This document shows positions 1 through 7,653 of a stretch of DNA of 31,232 nucleotides, piece by piece. The notes under the pieces are model-generated. The model did no database searches. It had not been told where the DNA came from and was given only the letters and a program-made list of their open reading frames with translations. The position numbers were made by a program, and so were the translations under genes. Within the stretch, counting starts at the first letter, position 1. Each line of letters opens with the position of its first letter. The DNA lies in NCBI GenBank assembly GCA_021847625.1, contig JAJZQK010000001.1, forward strand, positions 1 through 31,232. Direction: 5' to 3'. The stretch comes from Chloroflexota bacterium. Lineage in GTDB: Bacteria; Chloroflexota; FW602-bin22; JAMCYS01.

Positions 1-694
1 AGGCGAAGACCTTCTCGACGTCCCCCAGGTAGAAGAGAGCAAGGGAGAAGATGTGGTAGCCCCCGTCCAGGACTACCCGCCCCCCGCCGCTCTTCCGTGA
101 GTCGTACTTCCAGTTCGACGGGGAGGTGCCCGCTAACTGGTGGCTCAGCGGCAAGGGGTAGCCCTCTCTCGCGTCGACGCGCCTGTCGGGCGTGCTCACC
201 TGGTTCCGTCGCCCTCCGCCGAGTGAGCCCTGAATGCTTTTCACTCTGATCGATAGGGGTTCGCCGACGGCGCCGGATTCCAGGAGTTCCTTCGCCTTGG
301 CGTGGGCCGGGTAGTAGCGGAAGTTCTCGAACACCCGCAGATTCTTGCCGGTGCGCTTGGCCGCGGCGATCATCGCGTCGCACTCGGTCACAGTCAATGC
401 CATCGGCTTCTGCACTGAGACGTGCTTTCCCGCTTCGAGAGCGGCAACCGTCATTTCGGCATGGAGGTAGTGCGGGGTGATGATCTCCACGGCGTCGACG
501 GCGGGGTCTGCCAGCAACTCTCGGTAGTCAGTGAACCAACGCTCCGCCCTCCACTCCCGGGCACGACTGCGGGCGAGATGCTCGTTCACGTCACAGACCG
601 TGCAGATCTCGGCCTGCAGGCTATCCCGGTAGCCCAGGGCGTGCAGGTCGGCGATGCGCCCTCCCCCGATGATGCCTACTCTAAGCGCAGCCAC
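1..694 (-). CDS. Gfo/Idh/MocA family oxidoreductase (C-terminus beyond window)
   Basis: Predicted NAD(P)-dependent sugar or polyol dehydrogenase of the Gfo/Idh/MocA family. About 231 residues are visible and the C-terminus lies outside the window. Residues 5-15 form the Rossmann turn (RVGIIGGGRIA). The family's EKP motif reads VQKP, so the catalytic Lys (about residue 96) is kept but the preceding Glu is Gln. A later GGGRVVLDGGYH stretch matches the conserved Asp-Gly-x-His region of the C-terminal domain. The GTG start at 694 is chosen because GGAGGGACAGA precedes it at good spacing and the Rossmann fold begins at once. It is the last gene seen of the leftward set, after the GntR gene, and probably oxidises a carbohydrate-like substrate. 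The family is confident; the substrate is unknown. Confidence 0.88.
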   Translation of the reverse strand, partial: MAALRVGIIGGGRIADLHALGYRDSLQAEICTVCDVNEHLARSRAREWRAERWFTDYRELLADPAVDAVEIITPHYLHAEMTVAALEAGKHVSVQKPMALTVTECDAMIAAAKRTGKNLRVFENFRYYPAHAKAKELLESGAVGEPLSIRVKSIQGSLGGGRRNQVSTPDRRVDAREGYPLPLSHQLAGTSPSNWKYDSRKSGGGRVVLDGGYHIFSLALFYLGDVEKVFA

Positions 695-1033
695 TCTGTC
701 CCTCCTCGCGTGTCTGAGTAGTCCACCCCATTCGGGCGTCTGCGTCGATGCTTTCGCGGATGATACTAGCCGCGGCTGTTGAGCACGTTTACCTGGGTCT
801 GCGCGACGTTGCTGACTGCTCGGAATGGGTAGCGCTGAGATGCAATCGGGCTTTCGGCTCTGCCGCCAGCTCGGGACTTGTGCCGACTGCAGGCGGGGAG
901 TAAAGCCCCACGTCGCGTCGCGACAGGCTCTCGCCACAGTGGCCAGCCCCTGGGCGGGGTGCAGATACTCTCGGACCACCGCGGAACGTCGTGTCCGCGA
1001 GGGGGAGCCCGACAGATGGCAGGCAGAACGCCG
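695..1033. other. Intergenic gap between GntR gene and Gfo/Idh/MocA gene
   Basis: No gene is supported in these 339 bases. Short reading frames on both strands show no recognisable family. A perfect 10-base palindrome (AGCCGCGGCT, 768-777) lies beside a TATCAT hexamer on the minus strand (760-765) that resembles a -10 box, but no convincing -35 box sits at 16-18 bases. This could be a promoter/operator for the oxidoreductase downstream; support is weak. Confidence 0.3.
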
Positions 1034-1720
1034 CTAGCCGGCTGTGAGTGTCGCAAACACTCGACTAACACTCTCAACGTGGTCCCTCAGCGCCTTGGAG
1101 AGGGCAGCCAGGTCCCGGTTGGAAAAGGCCTCGACGATCGCCTTGTGCTCACGAAGGGTGTCTGCGCTCCGTTGATGGCCAACCTGGGTGGCGAAGTGGA
1201 GCCTGGAGATGTGCAAGTGGACGCTCAGCCGGCGATGGACTTCACTCAGGTGATGATTCTTAGCTGTGCCGACGATGAGGTAGTGGAACTGCGAATCCTT
1301 CTCGACGAAGAGAGGGTAGTCGATGAAAGTCCCTTGCTCGTCGATACACTGCTCCATTTCGCGGAGCAGACTCCTCATCTCCTCAAGCTCGGTCGGTGTC
1401 AGCAGAGTGATGCCTCGTTCGACTGCCGCGGTCTCGATCATGAGACGCGCGTCGAAGACATCGATGATGTTCGCCACATCTATCTTGGCGGCGAAGAATC
1501 CCTTGCGTGCCACGTCGTCGACTAGCCCCTCGGCCGCGAGTCGGTTGAGCGCATCTTTGACCGGCGTGCGGCTAACGCCAAGCCTCGCCGCCAGTTCAAC
1601 GACTAAGAGCGGACTACCGGGCGCCAGCCGCCCGGTCAGAATCTGGTCGCGCAGGATCTGATAGACTCTCTCGCCGAGGTCCGGGTAGTTGGTCAGCGAA
1701 ATGGATGTTTCCACAGGCAT
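1034..1720 (-). CDS. GntR-family transcriptional regulator with FCD domain
   Basis: DNA-binding regulator, FadR/FCD subfamily, about 228 residues. The N-terminal winged helix contains LGVSRTPVKDALNRLAAEGL, the typical GntR recognition region. The C-terminal all-helical FCD ligand domain carries DARLMIE, a QFHYLIVG segment and later His residues (HLHISRLHF, DHVESVSR) that in the family bind a metal and a small carboxylate. The ATG at 1720 is preferred over a GTG at 1768 because the GTG lies upstream of the predicted -10 box and has no ribosome binding site. Its closest relative in the window is the broken GntR gene at 13356-13797 (shared YPDL, RDQILT, GVSRTPVK, ALNRLAAEG). It probably regulates the leftward catabolic genes in response to an organic acid; the ligand is unknown. 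Confidence 0.92.
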   Translation of the reverse strand: MPVETSISLTNYPDLGERVYQILRDQILTGRLAPGSPLLVVELAARLGVSRTPVKDALNRLAAEGLVDDVARKGFFAAKIDVANIIDVFDARLMIETAAVERGITLLTPTELEEMRSLLREMEQCIDEQGTFIDYPLFVEKDSQFHYLIVGTAKNHHLSEVHRRLSVHLHISRLHFATQVGHQRSADTLREHKAIVEAFSNRDLAALSKALRDHVESVSRVFATLTAG

Positions 1721-1758
1721 TTCCTTTGGATTGTGAATGCAGAATCTGGCAATTGGTA

Positions 1759-1787
1759 AGAATAGCACAGGCGCGTGACGTCATCAA
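1759..1787 (-). promoter_or_regulatory. Candidate sigma70-type promoter for the GntR gene
   Basis: On the minus strand TTGATG (1782-1787) is followed after exactly 17 bases by TATTCT (1759-1764), each matching 4 of 6 consensus positions. The expected start of transcription, near 1752, leaves about 30 bases of leader before the ATG at 1720. A perfect palindrome TGACGTCA (1776-1783) overlaps the -35 box and could be an operator; that part is inference. Confidence 0.45.
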
Positions 1788-2092
1788 GCAAGCCATAGGC
1801 TGTTTGGACACTTAGGTATTCACCCCGCCCCCTACGAAGCTGAATGGCCATCTCGTCCAAGCCGAGAGACGGGTGGCAACCGAGCAACCGCCGCCGGTCG
1901 GCGTTCAACGCTCGCGGCCCACTGTGGGAGAGGCGCTTGTCGCGTGTGGCAAAGCGCCTCTGCCGGGAGCACGCCCGTGACGGTCGATTTGGTGGTGCTG
2001 CCTCGGACGTACCTGTCGGGAGCCGGGCACGGAAAGACGCGCAGGGCACGACACAGCGGACCCTCCAAGCAACGATGATTGGACGCCCCCGG
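1788..2092. other. Non-coding spacer between RraA-like and GntR genes
   Basis: No gene is supported here. The small frames on both strands overlap each other and resemble no known family. The only clear structure is the inverted repeat at 1929-1961, listed separately. The spacer separates the RraA-like gene from the independently promoted GntR gene. Confidence 0.5.
1929..1961. terminator. Strong inverted repeat, possible transcript end of the leftward operon
   Basis: AGAGGCGCTT (1929-1938) is perfectly complementary to AAGCGCCTCT (1952-1961), giving a 10-base-pair stem with a 13-base loop. A second small palindrome, CCCACTGTGGG (1918-1928), abuts it. On the minus strand it lies about 130 bases past the RraA-like stop codon. 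No U-run follows in either direction, so it is not a classic intrinsic terminator. It could instead be a 3' stabilising hairpin or a protein site. Confidence 0.35.
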
Positions 2093-2845
2093 TCACAGTG
2101 AGCCGGTGGCAGATCTGCTCAGCCGGTAGGCTTCATACTCGGCTCTCACGCTCTCGTCGGGCGGATAGGTTTGCTGAATTGACACGCCCTGCTCGATCAT
2201 GGCGCGGATGAAGAGCTCCATAGCCTCTTGTTCCAGGCCCTGGGTGGCGACAGCCTCAGCGTAGCCCGGCGGTGCGACTGCCGCCGCTTCGTCGTCGGCG
2301 AGTATCATGTCTCCGGGCATCAAGAGGACGCCGCCGCACTGAATGCGGAGGTTCACGTCCATGCTCATGATCGCCCGCGGGCCCGCGGAAGGGTGTGCTC
2401 CGCGCATGAACGTAGGTAGGCCAACCTGGCGAATGTGCGGACCATCGCGCACCGCGCCGTCGACGAGGGCAGCCGAAGCGCCACAATACTTGATGCGAGC
2501 GGCTAGTACGTCGCCGATAGCACCTGCCTCCAGATTCCCCGTAGCGTCGATGACCGGGATGTCCGCGGACTCGAGGGACTTTATGGCCCTTCGATACGGC
2601 TGGTTCAAGCGCTCTTCGGGCTTGACCGCGGCGTCGACATCTTCTCGGAAAGGCAGGTAGCGGACGGTCACGGCACGCCCCACAACGAGATTGCCGGTTC
2701 CTAGAGGCATCAGCGGGTAGAGCCCTTTCATGTACGTGTTGCGGAGCCCGAGTCCGAAAAGGTGCCAGCAGGCATTGGCAATGCTGACCGTCGTCAGTCG
2801 CTCGCGTAGATCCTCCGGGACGTGAGCAGGAAGAGTGAGGCTTAC
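2093..2845 (-). CDS. RraA-family (HMG/CHA-type) aldolase or oxaloacetate decarboxylase
   Basis: Member of the RraA / 4-hydroxy-4-methyl-2-oxoglutarate aldolase superfamily, metal-dependent enzymes that release pyruvate from hydroxy-oxoacids or decarboxylate oxaloacetate. It has the family's active-site signature D-X20-R-D: Asp112, Arg133 and Asp134 counted from codon 2845 (GDVLAARI ... DGAVRDG). GLPTFMRG and PGDMILADD follow as expected. The first ATG is at 2731, but family-like sequence extends 38 codons further upstream (EDLRERLTTVSIANA ... GLRNTYM), with no ATG, GTG, TTG or CTG at its head. AAAGGAG lies 6 bases before a GTA at 2845, 16 bases past the previous gene's stop. The start is therefore unusual or reflects a base error; 2731 is the conservative alternative. 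It probably supplies a second aldol-cleavage or decarboxylation step beside the HpcH/HpaI aldolases. Confidence 0.85.
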   Translation of the reverse strand, partial: VSLTLPAHVPEDLRERLTTVSIANACWHLFGLGLRNTYMKGLYPLMPLGTGNLVVGRAVTVRYLPFREDVDAAVKPEERLNQPYRRAIKSLESADIPVIDATGNLEAGAIGDVLAARIKYCGASAALVDGAVRDGPHIRQVGLPTFMRGAHPSAGPRAIMSMDVNLRIQCGGVLLMPGDMILADDEAAAVAPPGYAEAVATQGLEQEAMELFIRAMIEQGVSIQQTYPPDESVRAEYEAYRLSRSATGSL

Positions 2846-2861
2846 GGGGTGCTCCTTTCTC

Positions 2862-3866
2862 CTAGGACACGCGTGCGAACTTCTGCAGGGTATGGCACTC
2901 GGGGGACACTAATTTGCCCCGCTGGCCGGCTGAATACACGACCTCGCCCACGTATAGGTCGCCGTGCGAATCGATAGAGACGGCGTGAGGGGCGAAGAAG
3001 AAGCCGGGTGCGCAGTCATCCGGGCCCTCACCCCAAGCGGCGAGGACACTGCCGTCCAACGCACGTATGCTTACCCTTCCCCGGGGCTTCACCTCTCCCG
3101 GTGGTTCAAGTTGCCCAGGTACTGGGCCGGCTCGATAGCCAAACTCGGCAACAAAGGCGTAGCCTGCCTGATCGATAAAGAGATCGGTAGGACGGTACAC
3201 CCACGACCACTCGCCGAGGTACTCCCCCCCCGGCGAGAAGCGCTGCACACGACTGTTCTCGCGGTCGGCGACGTAGACGATGCTCTCCCGGTCCACCGCA
3301 ATACCGTGGGGAATCCAAAACTCCCCGGGGCCATGCCCGGGATTACCCCAAGATCGCAGCAGCGTGCCGTCTGGCGCGAACTTGTGCACCCTGGCATTGC
3401 CGTAGCCGTCGCTGACGAAGATCTCCCCGGTTTGTGAAACGGCCACATTGGTAGGACAGTGGAACGGGCCGGCGGCGCGTTTGACCTCTCGCTGCGGCCA
3501 GTCGAGGCTACGATCGTAGCCGGTATCGCTGGGTTGGTCCCGGATCCCGAGGACCATCAGTAACTTGCCGTCGGGGCCGTACTTCTTTACCGTATGATCG
3601 CCGGAATCGGCGCAGAAGATGGCATCGTCTGGCCCGACGCAAACCCCGTGGGCGCCTCGGATCTCCCCGTCACCGAAGGCCCCCAGAAGGTTACCAGCAC
3701 GGTCGAGTACCACGATGGGATGGGTACCCCGATTGAGGATGATGACGTTATCCTCGGAATTGACCGCCACTCCCGCGACGTCGACGAACCGCCAGTCCTC
3801 GGGCAGTTTGCCCCAGCCTTCGACTACTTCGTATCTATGACTACCTACCCCAACTCTAGTTGACAC
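2862..3866 (-). CDS. NHL-repeat beta-propeller protein (SMP-30 / amidating-lyase-like)
   Basis: A 334-residue protein built of NHL-type propeller blades. At least four repeats are visible, with patterns such as HGVCVGPDDAIFCADSGDHTV, PTNVAVSQTGEIFVSDGYGN, PHGIAVDRESIVYVADREN and PHAVSIDSHGDLYVGEV. This layout is seen in proteins annotated as peptidyl-hydroxyglycine alpha-amidating-lyase-like or SMP-30/gluconolactonase-like. No signal peptide is evident, so a cytoplasmic lactonase or sugar-acid-related role is as likely as a lyase. The GTG start at 3866 follows GAAGGAG at about 9 bases. It lies 27 bases after the permease gene and 16 bases before the probable RraA-like start, so it is part of the same operon. 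Fold assignment is firm; activity is inferred only from context. Confidence 0.82.
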   Translation of the reverse strand: MSTRVGVGSHRYEVVEGWGKLPEDWRFVDVAGVAVNSEDNVIILNRGTHPIVVLDRAGNLLGAFGDGEIRGAHGVCVGPDDAIFCADSGDHTVKKYGPDGKLLMVLGIRDQPSDTGYDRSLDWPQREVKRAAGPFHCPTNVAVSQTGEIFVSDGYGNARVHKFAPDGTLLRSWGNPGHGPGEFWIPHGIAVDRESIVYVADRENSRVQRFSPGGEYLGEWSWVYRPTDLFIDQAGYAFVAEFGYRAGPVPGQLEPPGEVKPRGRVSIRALDGSVLAAWGEGPDDCAPGFFFAPHAVSIDSHGDLYVGEVVYSAGQRGKLVSPECHTLQKFARVS

Positions 3867-3893
3867 GTCAGTTCGCTCCTTCAGTCTTGTGAT

Positions 3894-4742
3894 TTAGCCC
3901 TTCACCGCTCCCGCGGTCAGACCGGAAACGTAACTCTCAACGAAGAAAGAGTATACGAACGCCACCGGCACTGAACCAAGGAGGGCCCCCGCCATCAGTG
4001 CACCCCAGAAATACGCGTCCGCCCGGATCAACTCGCCAACTACCCCAACGGGGACCGTCTTTAGCTCGCTAGAGGTCATGAAGATCAGCGCGTACAGGAA
4101 CTCGTTCCAGGAAAGTGTGAAGGCGAAAATGCCGGCCGACAGCACACCTGGAGTAGCTAGGGGCAAGACGATCTTCCAAATTGTCTGCAAGCGAGAAGCG
4201 CCATCGATCAGCGCGCACTCCTCGATCTCCTTGGGGATCGTCTTGAAGTACGCCATAAGCAGCCAGGTGGCAAACGGTATGAGGAAGGTGGGGTAGGTAA
4301 TAATTAGAGCCAGGAGATTGTTGAGCAGCCCAAGACTGCGCATTATCTCTGCCATGGGGATGAAGAGCAGGGCGTTAGGGACCAGATAGGTCACGAAGAT
4401 GGCCGTCCCCAGGAAGCCGGCCCCGCGAAAGCGCAAACGGGCGAGGGCGTAGCCCGACATCACGGCACACGTGAGTGAGATAAGGGTCGAGACTATGGAG
4501 ATGACCATCGTGTTGGCGGCCCAGTTCAGAAACTGCGTTCTCCCCAGCAATCGGGCGTAGTGGTCCAGCGTTGGCTTGACCACCCAGAAGGGATTCGCCT
4601 GAGCGTTATATAGCTCTGGGTTCGTCTTCAGCGAGGTGATCAGCATCCAGTAGAAAGGAAAGAGCATCAACACCAGTAAGAAACCGATCGGTGCATAGGT
4701 GCCGATCATCAGCCGGAACCGCTGACTAGCACTGTATTGCAT
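3894..4742 (-). CDS. CUT1 ABC transporter permease (MalG-type)
   Basis: Inner-membrane permease of a carbohydrate-type (CUT1) ABC importer, 282 residues, about six membrane helices. The first helix is at residues 13-36 (IGFLLVLMLFPFYWMLITSLK). The cytoplasmic EAA loop that docks the ATPase is at about 174-194 (EECALIDGA ... LP). The C-terminus ends in SGLTAGAVKG, typical of this subfamily. The gene starts 3 bases after the stop of the partner permease, so the two are translationally coupled. No ATP-binding subunit is encoded nearby; CUT1 systems often share one ATPase encoded elsewhere. The sugar or sugar acid carried is unknown. Confidence 0.95.
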   Translation of the reverse strand: MQYSASQRFRLMIGTYAPIGFLLVLMLFPFYWMLITSLKTNPELYNAQANPFWVVKPTLDHYARLLGRTQFLNWAANTMVISIVSTLISLTCAVMSGYALARLRFRGAGFLGTAIFVTYLVPNALLFIPMAEIMRSLGLLNNLLALIITYPTFLIPFATWLLMAYFKTIPKEIEECALIDGASRLQTIWKIVLPLATPGVLSAGIFAFTLSWNEFLYALIFMTSSELKTVPVGVVGELIRADAYFWGALMAGALLGSVPVAFVYSFFVESYVSGLTAGAVKG

Positions 4743-4745
4743 GGG

Positions 4746-5675
4746 TCAGTCCTTTCGCAGGCTTCGCAGTTGCAGGATCACGACGATGACGAACACGGGG
4801 AACAGGAAGAGTGAGATGGCTGCTCCCTGACCCAGCTTGCCAATCACCAGGGCCGTTTGGAAGCTGAGCGTAGCAAAGAGGTGCGTGCTGTTGGCGGGCC
4901 CGCCGCCCGTTAGGGCGTAGACGGTCTGGAAGTCGGCGAAGGTCCAGATAATCGAAAGGAGGAGCACGACGCCAAGTACGGGCATGATGAGCGGTAGGGT
5001 CACGTAACGGAACTTGCCAACCGGGCCGGCACCGTCGATAACGGCGGCCTCGTACAGCTCCTGCGGGATGGTCTGAAGGCCGGCGAGGATCGTGATCGCC
5101 CAGAAGGGGATCGCCCGCCAGGAGTTGACCAGGACCAAGCTGGCCATGGCAAGTGCGGGGTCAGCCAGCCAGGGGATCCCCTGGCGAACGATGCCCAGTC
5201 GCAGAAGCACCCAGTTGAACACCCCCAGACTGGCGTCGAACATCCAGAGCCAGGCAAGGGTGATGAGGACAGCCGGCACGATCCAGGGGAGCAGAAGCGC
5301 CGCCCGTACGATGCGCAGGCCCTGGAACTGGCGGTTGAGCGCCAGTGCCACTCCGATGCCCCCCACCAACTTGATCGGCAGACCGGCAAAGGTGTAGACG
5401 AAGCTGTTGGTGACCGTCTGCCTGAAAATCTGGCTCCGCAGAAGCTCTTCGAAATTCCGCAGGCCGATAAACTCGCCCGGTTGGGCGATCACCCTGTTCG
5501 TAAGGCTCATCCACAAAGCCATCAGGAAAGGGTAGGCGACCAGACCGAGAAGGACGACGAGCGTCGGTGCCACTAGGACCCAGCCAAGTACGCTTTCGCG
5601 TTCAAGGTAGCCCAATATCGACGGACGTTTTCGCGTCAGGTCGGGCGAGACCGCCGCCCGTTGATCTAGCGACAT
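4746..5675 (-). CDS. CUT1 ABC transporter permease (MalF-type)
   Basis: Partner inner-membrane permease of the CUT1 importer, about 309 residues. Hydrophobic segments begin at residue 28 (VLGWVLVAPTLVVLLGLVAYPF), and the EAA loop is at about 209-229 (EAAVIDGAGP ... TLP). The sequence GGPANSTHLFATLSF near the C-terminus is typical of MalF/UgpA-like proteins. ATG 5675 is chosen over one at 5741 because GGGAGG lies 7 bases upstream of it and the extra 22 residues look unlike the family. The gene lies between the binding-protein gene and the MalG-type permease, the usual CUT1 order. Confidence 0.94.
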   Translation of the reverse strand: MSLDQRAAVSPDLTRKRPSILGYLERESVLGWVLVAPTLVVLLGLVAYPFLMALWMSLTNRVIAQPGEFIGLRNFEELLRSQIFRQTVTNSFVYTFAGLPIKLVGGIGVALALNRQFQGLRIVRAALLLPWIVPAVLITLAWLWMFDASLGVFNWVLLRLGIVRQGIPWLADPALAMASLVLVNSWRAIPFWAITILAGLQTIPQELYEAAVIDGAGPVGKFRYVTLPLIMPVLGVVLLLSIIWTFADFQTVYALTGGGPANSTHLFATLSFQTALVIGKLGQGAAISLFLFPVFVIVVILQLRSLRKD

Positions 5676-5769
5676 GGGCACGCCTCCCGTAATAGTCGAC
5701 CCGAGAACCCGCACCGCTGACTCGAGGAATGTTCGTTGCACCAGCGGTGCGGGCCAAACCCGGTGACTG

Positions 5770-7125
5770 CTACTTCAGAAGCAGCTTGTACTCACCCACG
5801 GCCCAGGCTATAGCCTCCTTCGTGGGCGTACCCTGCACCGCCTTGGCGAACATATCCACTACGAGATAGCTCGCCAGCGCCGACGCGGCCGCGCCACGCA
5901 GCGGCCCGGCGTAGCCCGGCAAGCGATTGTTCCGCGTGGCAGTCCTGAATAGGGTGAGTTTGGGGTCATTTGGCCACCAATCTAGCTTGAGGTGGTCACG
6001 TAGGGCGGGGATGAAATAGGTCTGGCCGAGCTTCAACCATCCCGAGAGAGCGTCCGGCCCATGCCAGTCACGCAGGAGGGCCTTAGCACCGGCCAGGTTG
6101 GGCGAATGCTTGAATACCCCATACAGTCCCACGCTGTGGTAGCCGAAGTTACCGGCCGGACCAGTAGTATACGGCGCGTGATTCATGACCTTGGCGATGT
6201 CGGTGTTGTCTCGCTTGGCGGCGAGGTAGATAGTGGTCACGTTGATGGTCATCGAGATCGCTCCGCCGATGAAGGCCTGGTTATTGCCAACCTCCGTCCA
6301 CGCGGGCGTGCCCGGGATCATCAGCGGGTAGATCTCCTTCGCATACTCGATAGCTTTGGCCGTCTCGGGGGAGTCCAAGGCCAGCGTCTTGCCATCCGAT
6401 TCGAGCTCCTTGCCGCCGAAGGCCCAGAGGAGTGGGTAGAGCCAGCCCGTGGCGTCGGTCGCCGCATGCCCGAAGGAACAGCCGATGGGTTTCCCAAAAC
6501 TGTTGAGCTTCTTCGCGGCCGCCAACAGCTCGTCGTAGGTGGTCGGGACCTTGTCTACGCCGGCCTCTTTCAAATAGTCCTCTCGATAGTTCCACGCCTT
6601 GGGGTAGATCCACGATGGGAGGGCCTTCCAGTGTCCATCGACGAAACAGACGCTCTTGCCCCAATCATCGAAGCCACCGTACTTGCTCGAGAGCTCTTCT
6701 ACGACGTCATCCAGGTCAGCCAGGCCCTTCGCCAGCACGTTGGGGTGGTGGGCCTGTAAGATGGCAAAATCCGGTCCCGCGCCGGTCTCCGCGATGCTTG
6801 CGAGCTGAGCATCGCTCGTGCCTTCGGTAGTGGAATCGACGCCAAAGCTAGCGCCATACTGGTTGGCCCAGTTCGACATCCACTTGTCGCGGTAGTCGTC
6901 GGATTCGGGCCAGAAGGATTTGCCGGCGATGAGGGTAATCTTGCTGCCCTTCACTACCGCCGGCGCCCCCGGCTTTGCCGCGGCCTGTGTGGGCGCAGGC
7001 ACGGGGGCTGCCGCGGGCGCACAGGCCTGAAGCAGCGAAGCCACTGCTCCCGAGGCTCCGACCGCGACGGCCGACCTCAGGAAGACCCGACGAGTTACAG
7101 TAGGGTTGGACACTCTACCAAACAT
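5770..7125 (-). CDS. CUT1 extracellular solute-binding lipoprotein
   Basis: Substrate-capturing protein of the left CUT1 importer, 451 residues. The N-terminus has a twin-arginine-like motif (TRRVFLR, residues 11-17), a hydrophobic stretch and a lipobox ending in Cys35 (SLLQAC). A low-complexity A/P/T linker follows. The mature part has family-1 binding-protein features such as YNREDYLKEAGVDKVPTTYDELL and the hinge region around VTTIYLAAK. GGGAG lies 7 bases before the ATG. The protein is expected on the outer face of the membrane, anchored by lipid. Its ligand cannot be read from sequence, but placement between the dehydrogenase/cupin genes and the permeases suggests the module's substrate. 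Confidence 0.93.
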   Translation of the reverse strand: MFGRVSNPTVTRRVFLRSAVAVGASGAVASLLQACAPAAAPVPAPTQAAAKPGAPAVVKGSKITLIAGKSFWPESDDYRDKWMSNWANQYGASFGVDSTTEGTSDAQLASIAETGAGPDFAILQAHHPNVLAKGLADLDDVVEELSSKYGGFDDWGKSVCFVDGHWKALPSWIYPKAWNYREDYLKEAGVDKVPTTYDELLAAAKKLNSFGKPIGCSFGHAATDATGWLYPLLWAFGGKELESDGKTLALDSPETAKAIEYAKEIYPLMIPGTPAWTEVGNNQAFIGGAISMTINVTTIYLAAKRDNTDIAKVMNHAPYTTGPAGNFGYHSVGLYGVFKHSPNLAGAKALLRDWHGPDALSGWLKLGQTYFIPALRDHLKLDWWPNDPKLTLFRTATRNNRLPGYAGPLRGAAASALASYLVVDMFAKAVQGTPTKEAIAWAVGEYKLLLK

Positions 7126-7226
7126 TCTTCTCTCCCTTCTCGAACTTCCATCGACGCCTAGTCCCCGTCATTTGCCCCCTCTGCCCGAACGCTCCTGGTC
7201 TGTGGACGTGTTGAGCCAGCGTCGCG

Positions 7227-7616
7227 TCAAAGCTGGAAACGATCTGGCGATACCCCGCCTTTGGATGGGAAGAAGCACAGGATAGTCAAGGGTACGTTTC
7301 CCGGGTTAGTAAAGCCGTGGGCACCGTCCGGACCCGAGCCGCAGCAAACGACCGAGCCGGGGCCCACCCTTTGTTGCTCGCCAGAGGCATCAGTCACCAA
7401 CCCGTGTCCGAATAGGATGTACTGCACCTCCTCGAGGCTGTGATAATGCGCTTCGAGGGTCTCACCAGGACACAGCACGTAGTGACTAAGGTAGGCTTGC
7501 TCCGTCGGGCGTTGCTCACTCCCAACAATGACCTCCCCGTAGCTAACGGCTGCCTGGGATTTACCGGCAATTCCATCGCCAGGTTGGACGACCAGGAATG
7601 ACTTGTGCTCCGAAAT
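7227..7616 (-). CDS. Small cupin-domain protein, apparent ATT start
   Basis: Single-domain cupin of about 129 residues. Motif 1 is PGETLEAHYHSLEEVQYILFGHG, with metal ligands His57, His59 and Glu63. Motif 2 is PGSVVCCGSGPDGAHGFTN, with His100. Such small cupins act as isomerases, epimerases or dioxygenases on sugars and oxoacids, or as sensors; the reaction here is unknown. A GTG at 7478 would delete the first strands. Cupin-like coding continues upstream to 7616, where ATT follows a full anti-SD complement (AAGGAGGTGA, 7620-7629) after 3 bases, i.e. 6 bases past GGAGG, while a TGA 6 bases upstream of it blocks further extension. The gene sits between the E2 gene and the ABC transporter genes of the same strand. 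Confidence 0.8.
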   Translation of the reverse strand: MSEHKSFLVVQPGDGIAGKSQAAVSYGEVIVGSEQRPTEQAYLSHYVLCPGETLEAHYHSLEEVQYILFGHGLVTDASGEQQRVGPGSVVCCGSGPDGAHGFTNPGNVPLTILCFFPSKGGVSPDRFQL

Positions 7617-7619
7617 CCT

Positions 7620-7653
7620 TCACCTCCTTAATCTCGGCCTACCGCCGTAGGCC
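7620..7653 (-). promoter_or_regulatory. Perfect Shine-Dalgarno preceded by a hairpin
   Basis: The minus strand carries AAGGAGGTGA (7620-7629), which pairs with all ten bases of the 16S anti-SD tail. Just upstream, GGCCTAC/GTAGGCC (7636-7642 with 7647-7653) forms a 7-base-pair stem with a 4-base loop. The ribosome site decides the cupin start in favour of an ATT at 7616. The hairpin could protect a processed 5' end or mark the end of the upstream E2 transcript. Confidence 0.6.
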
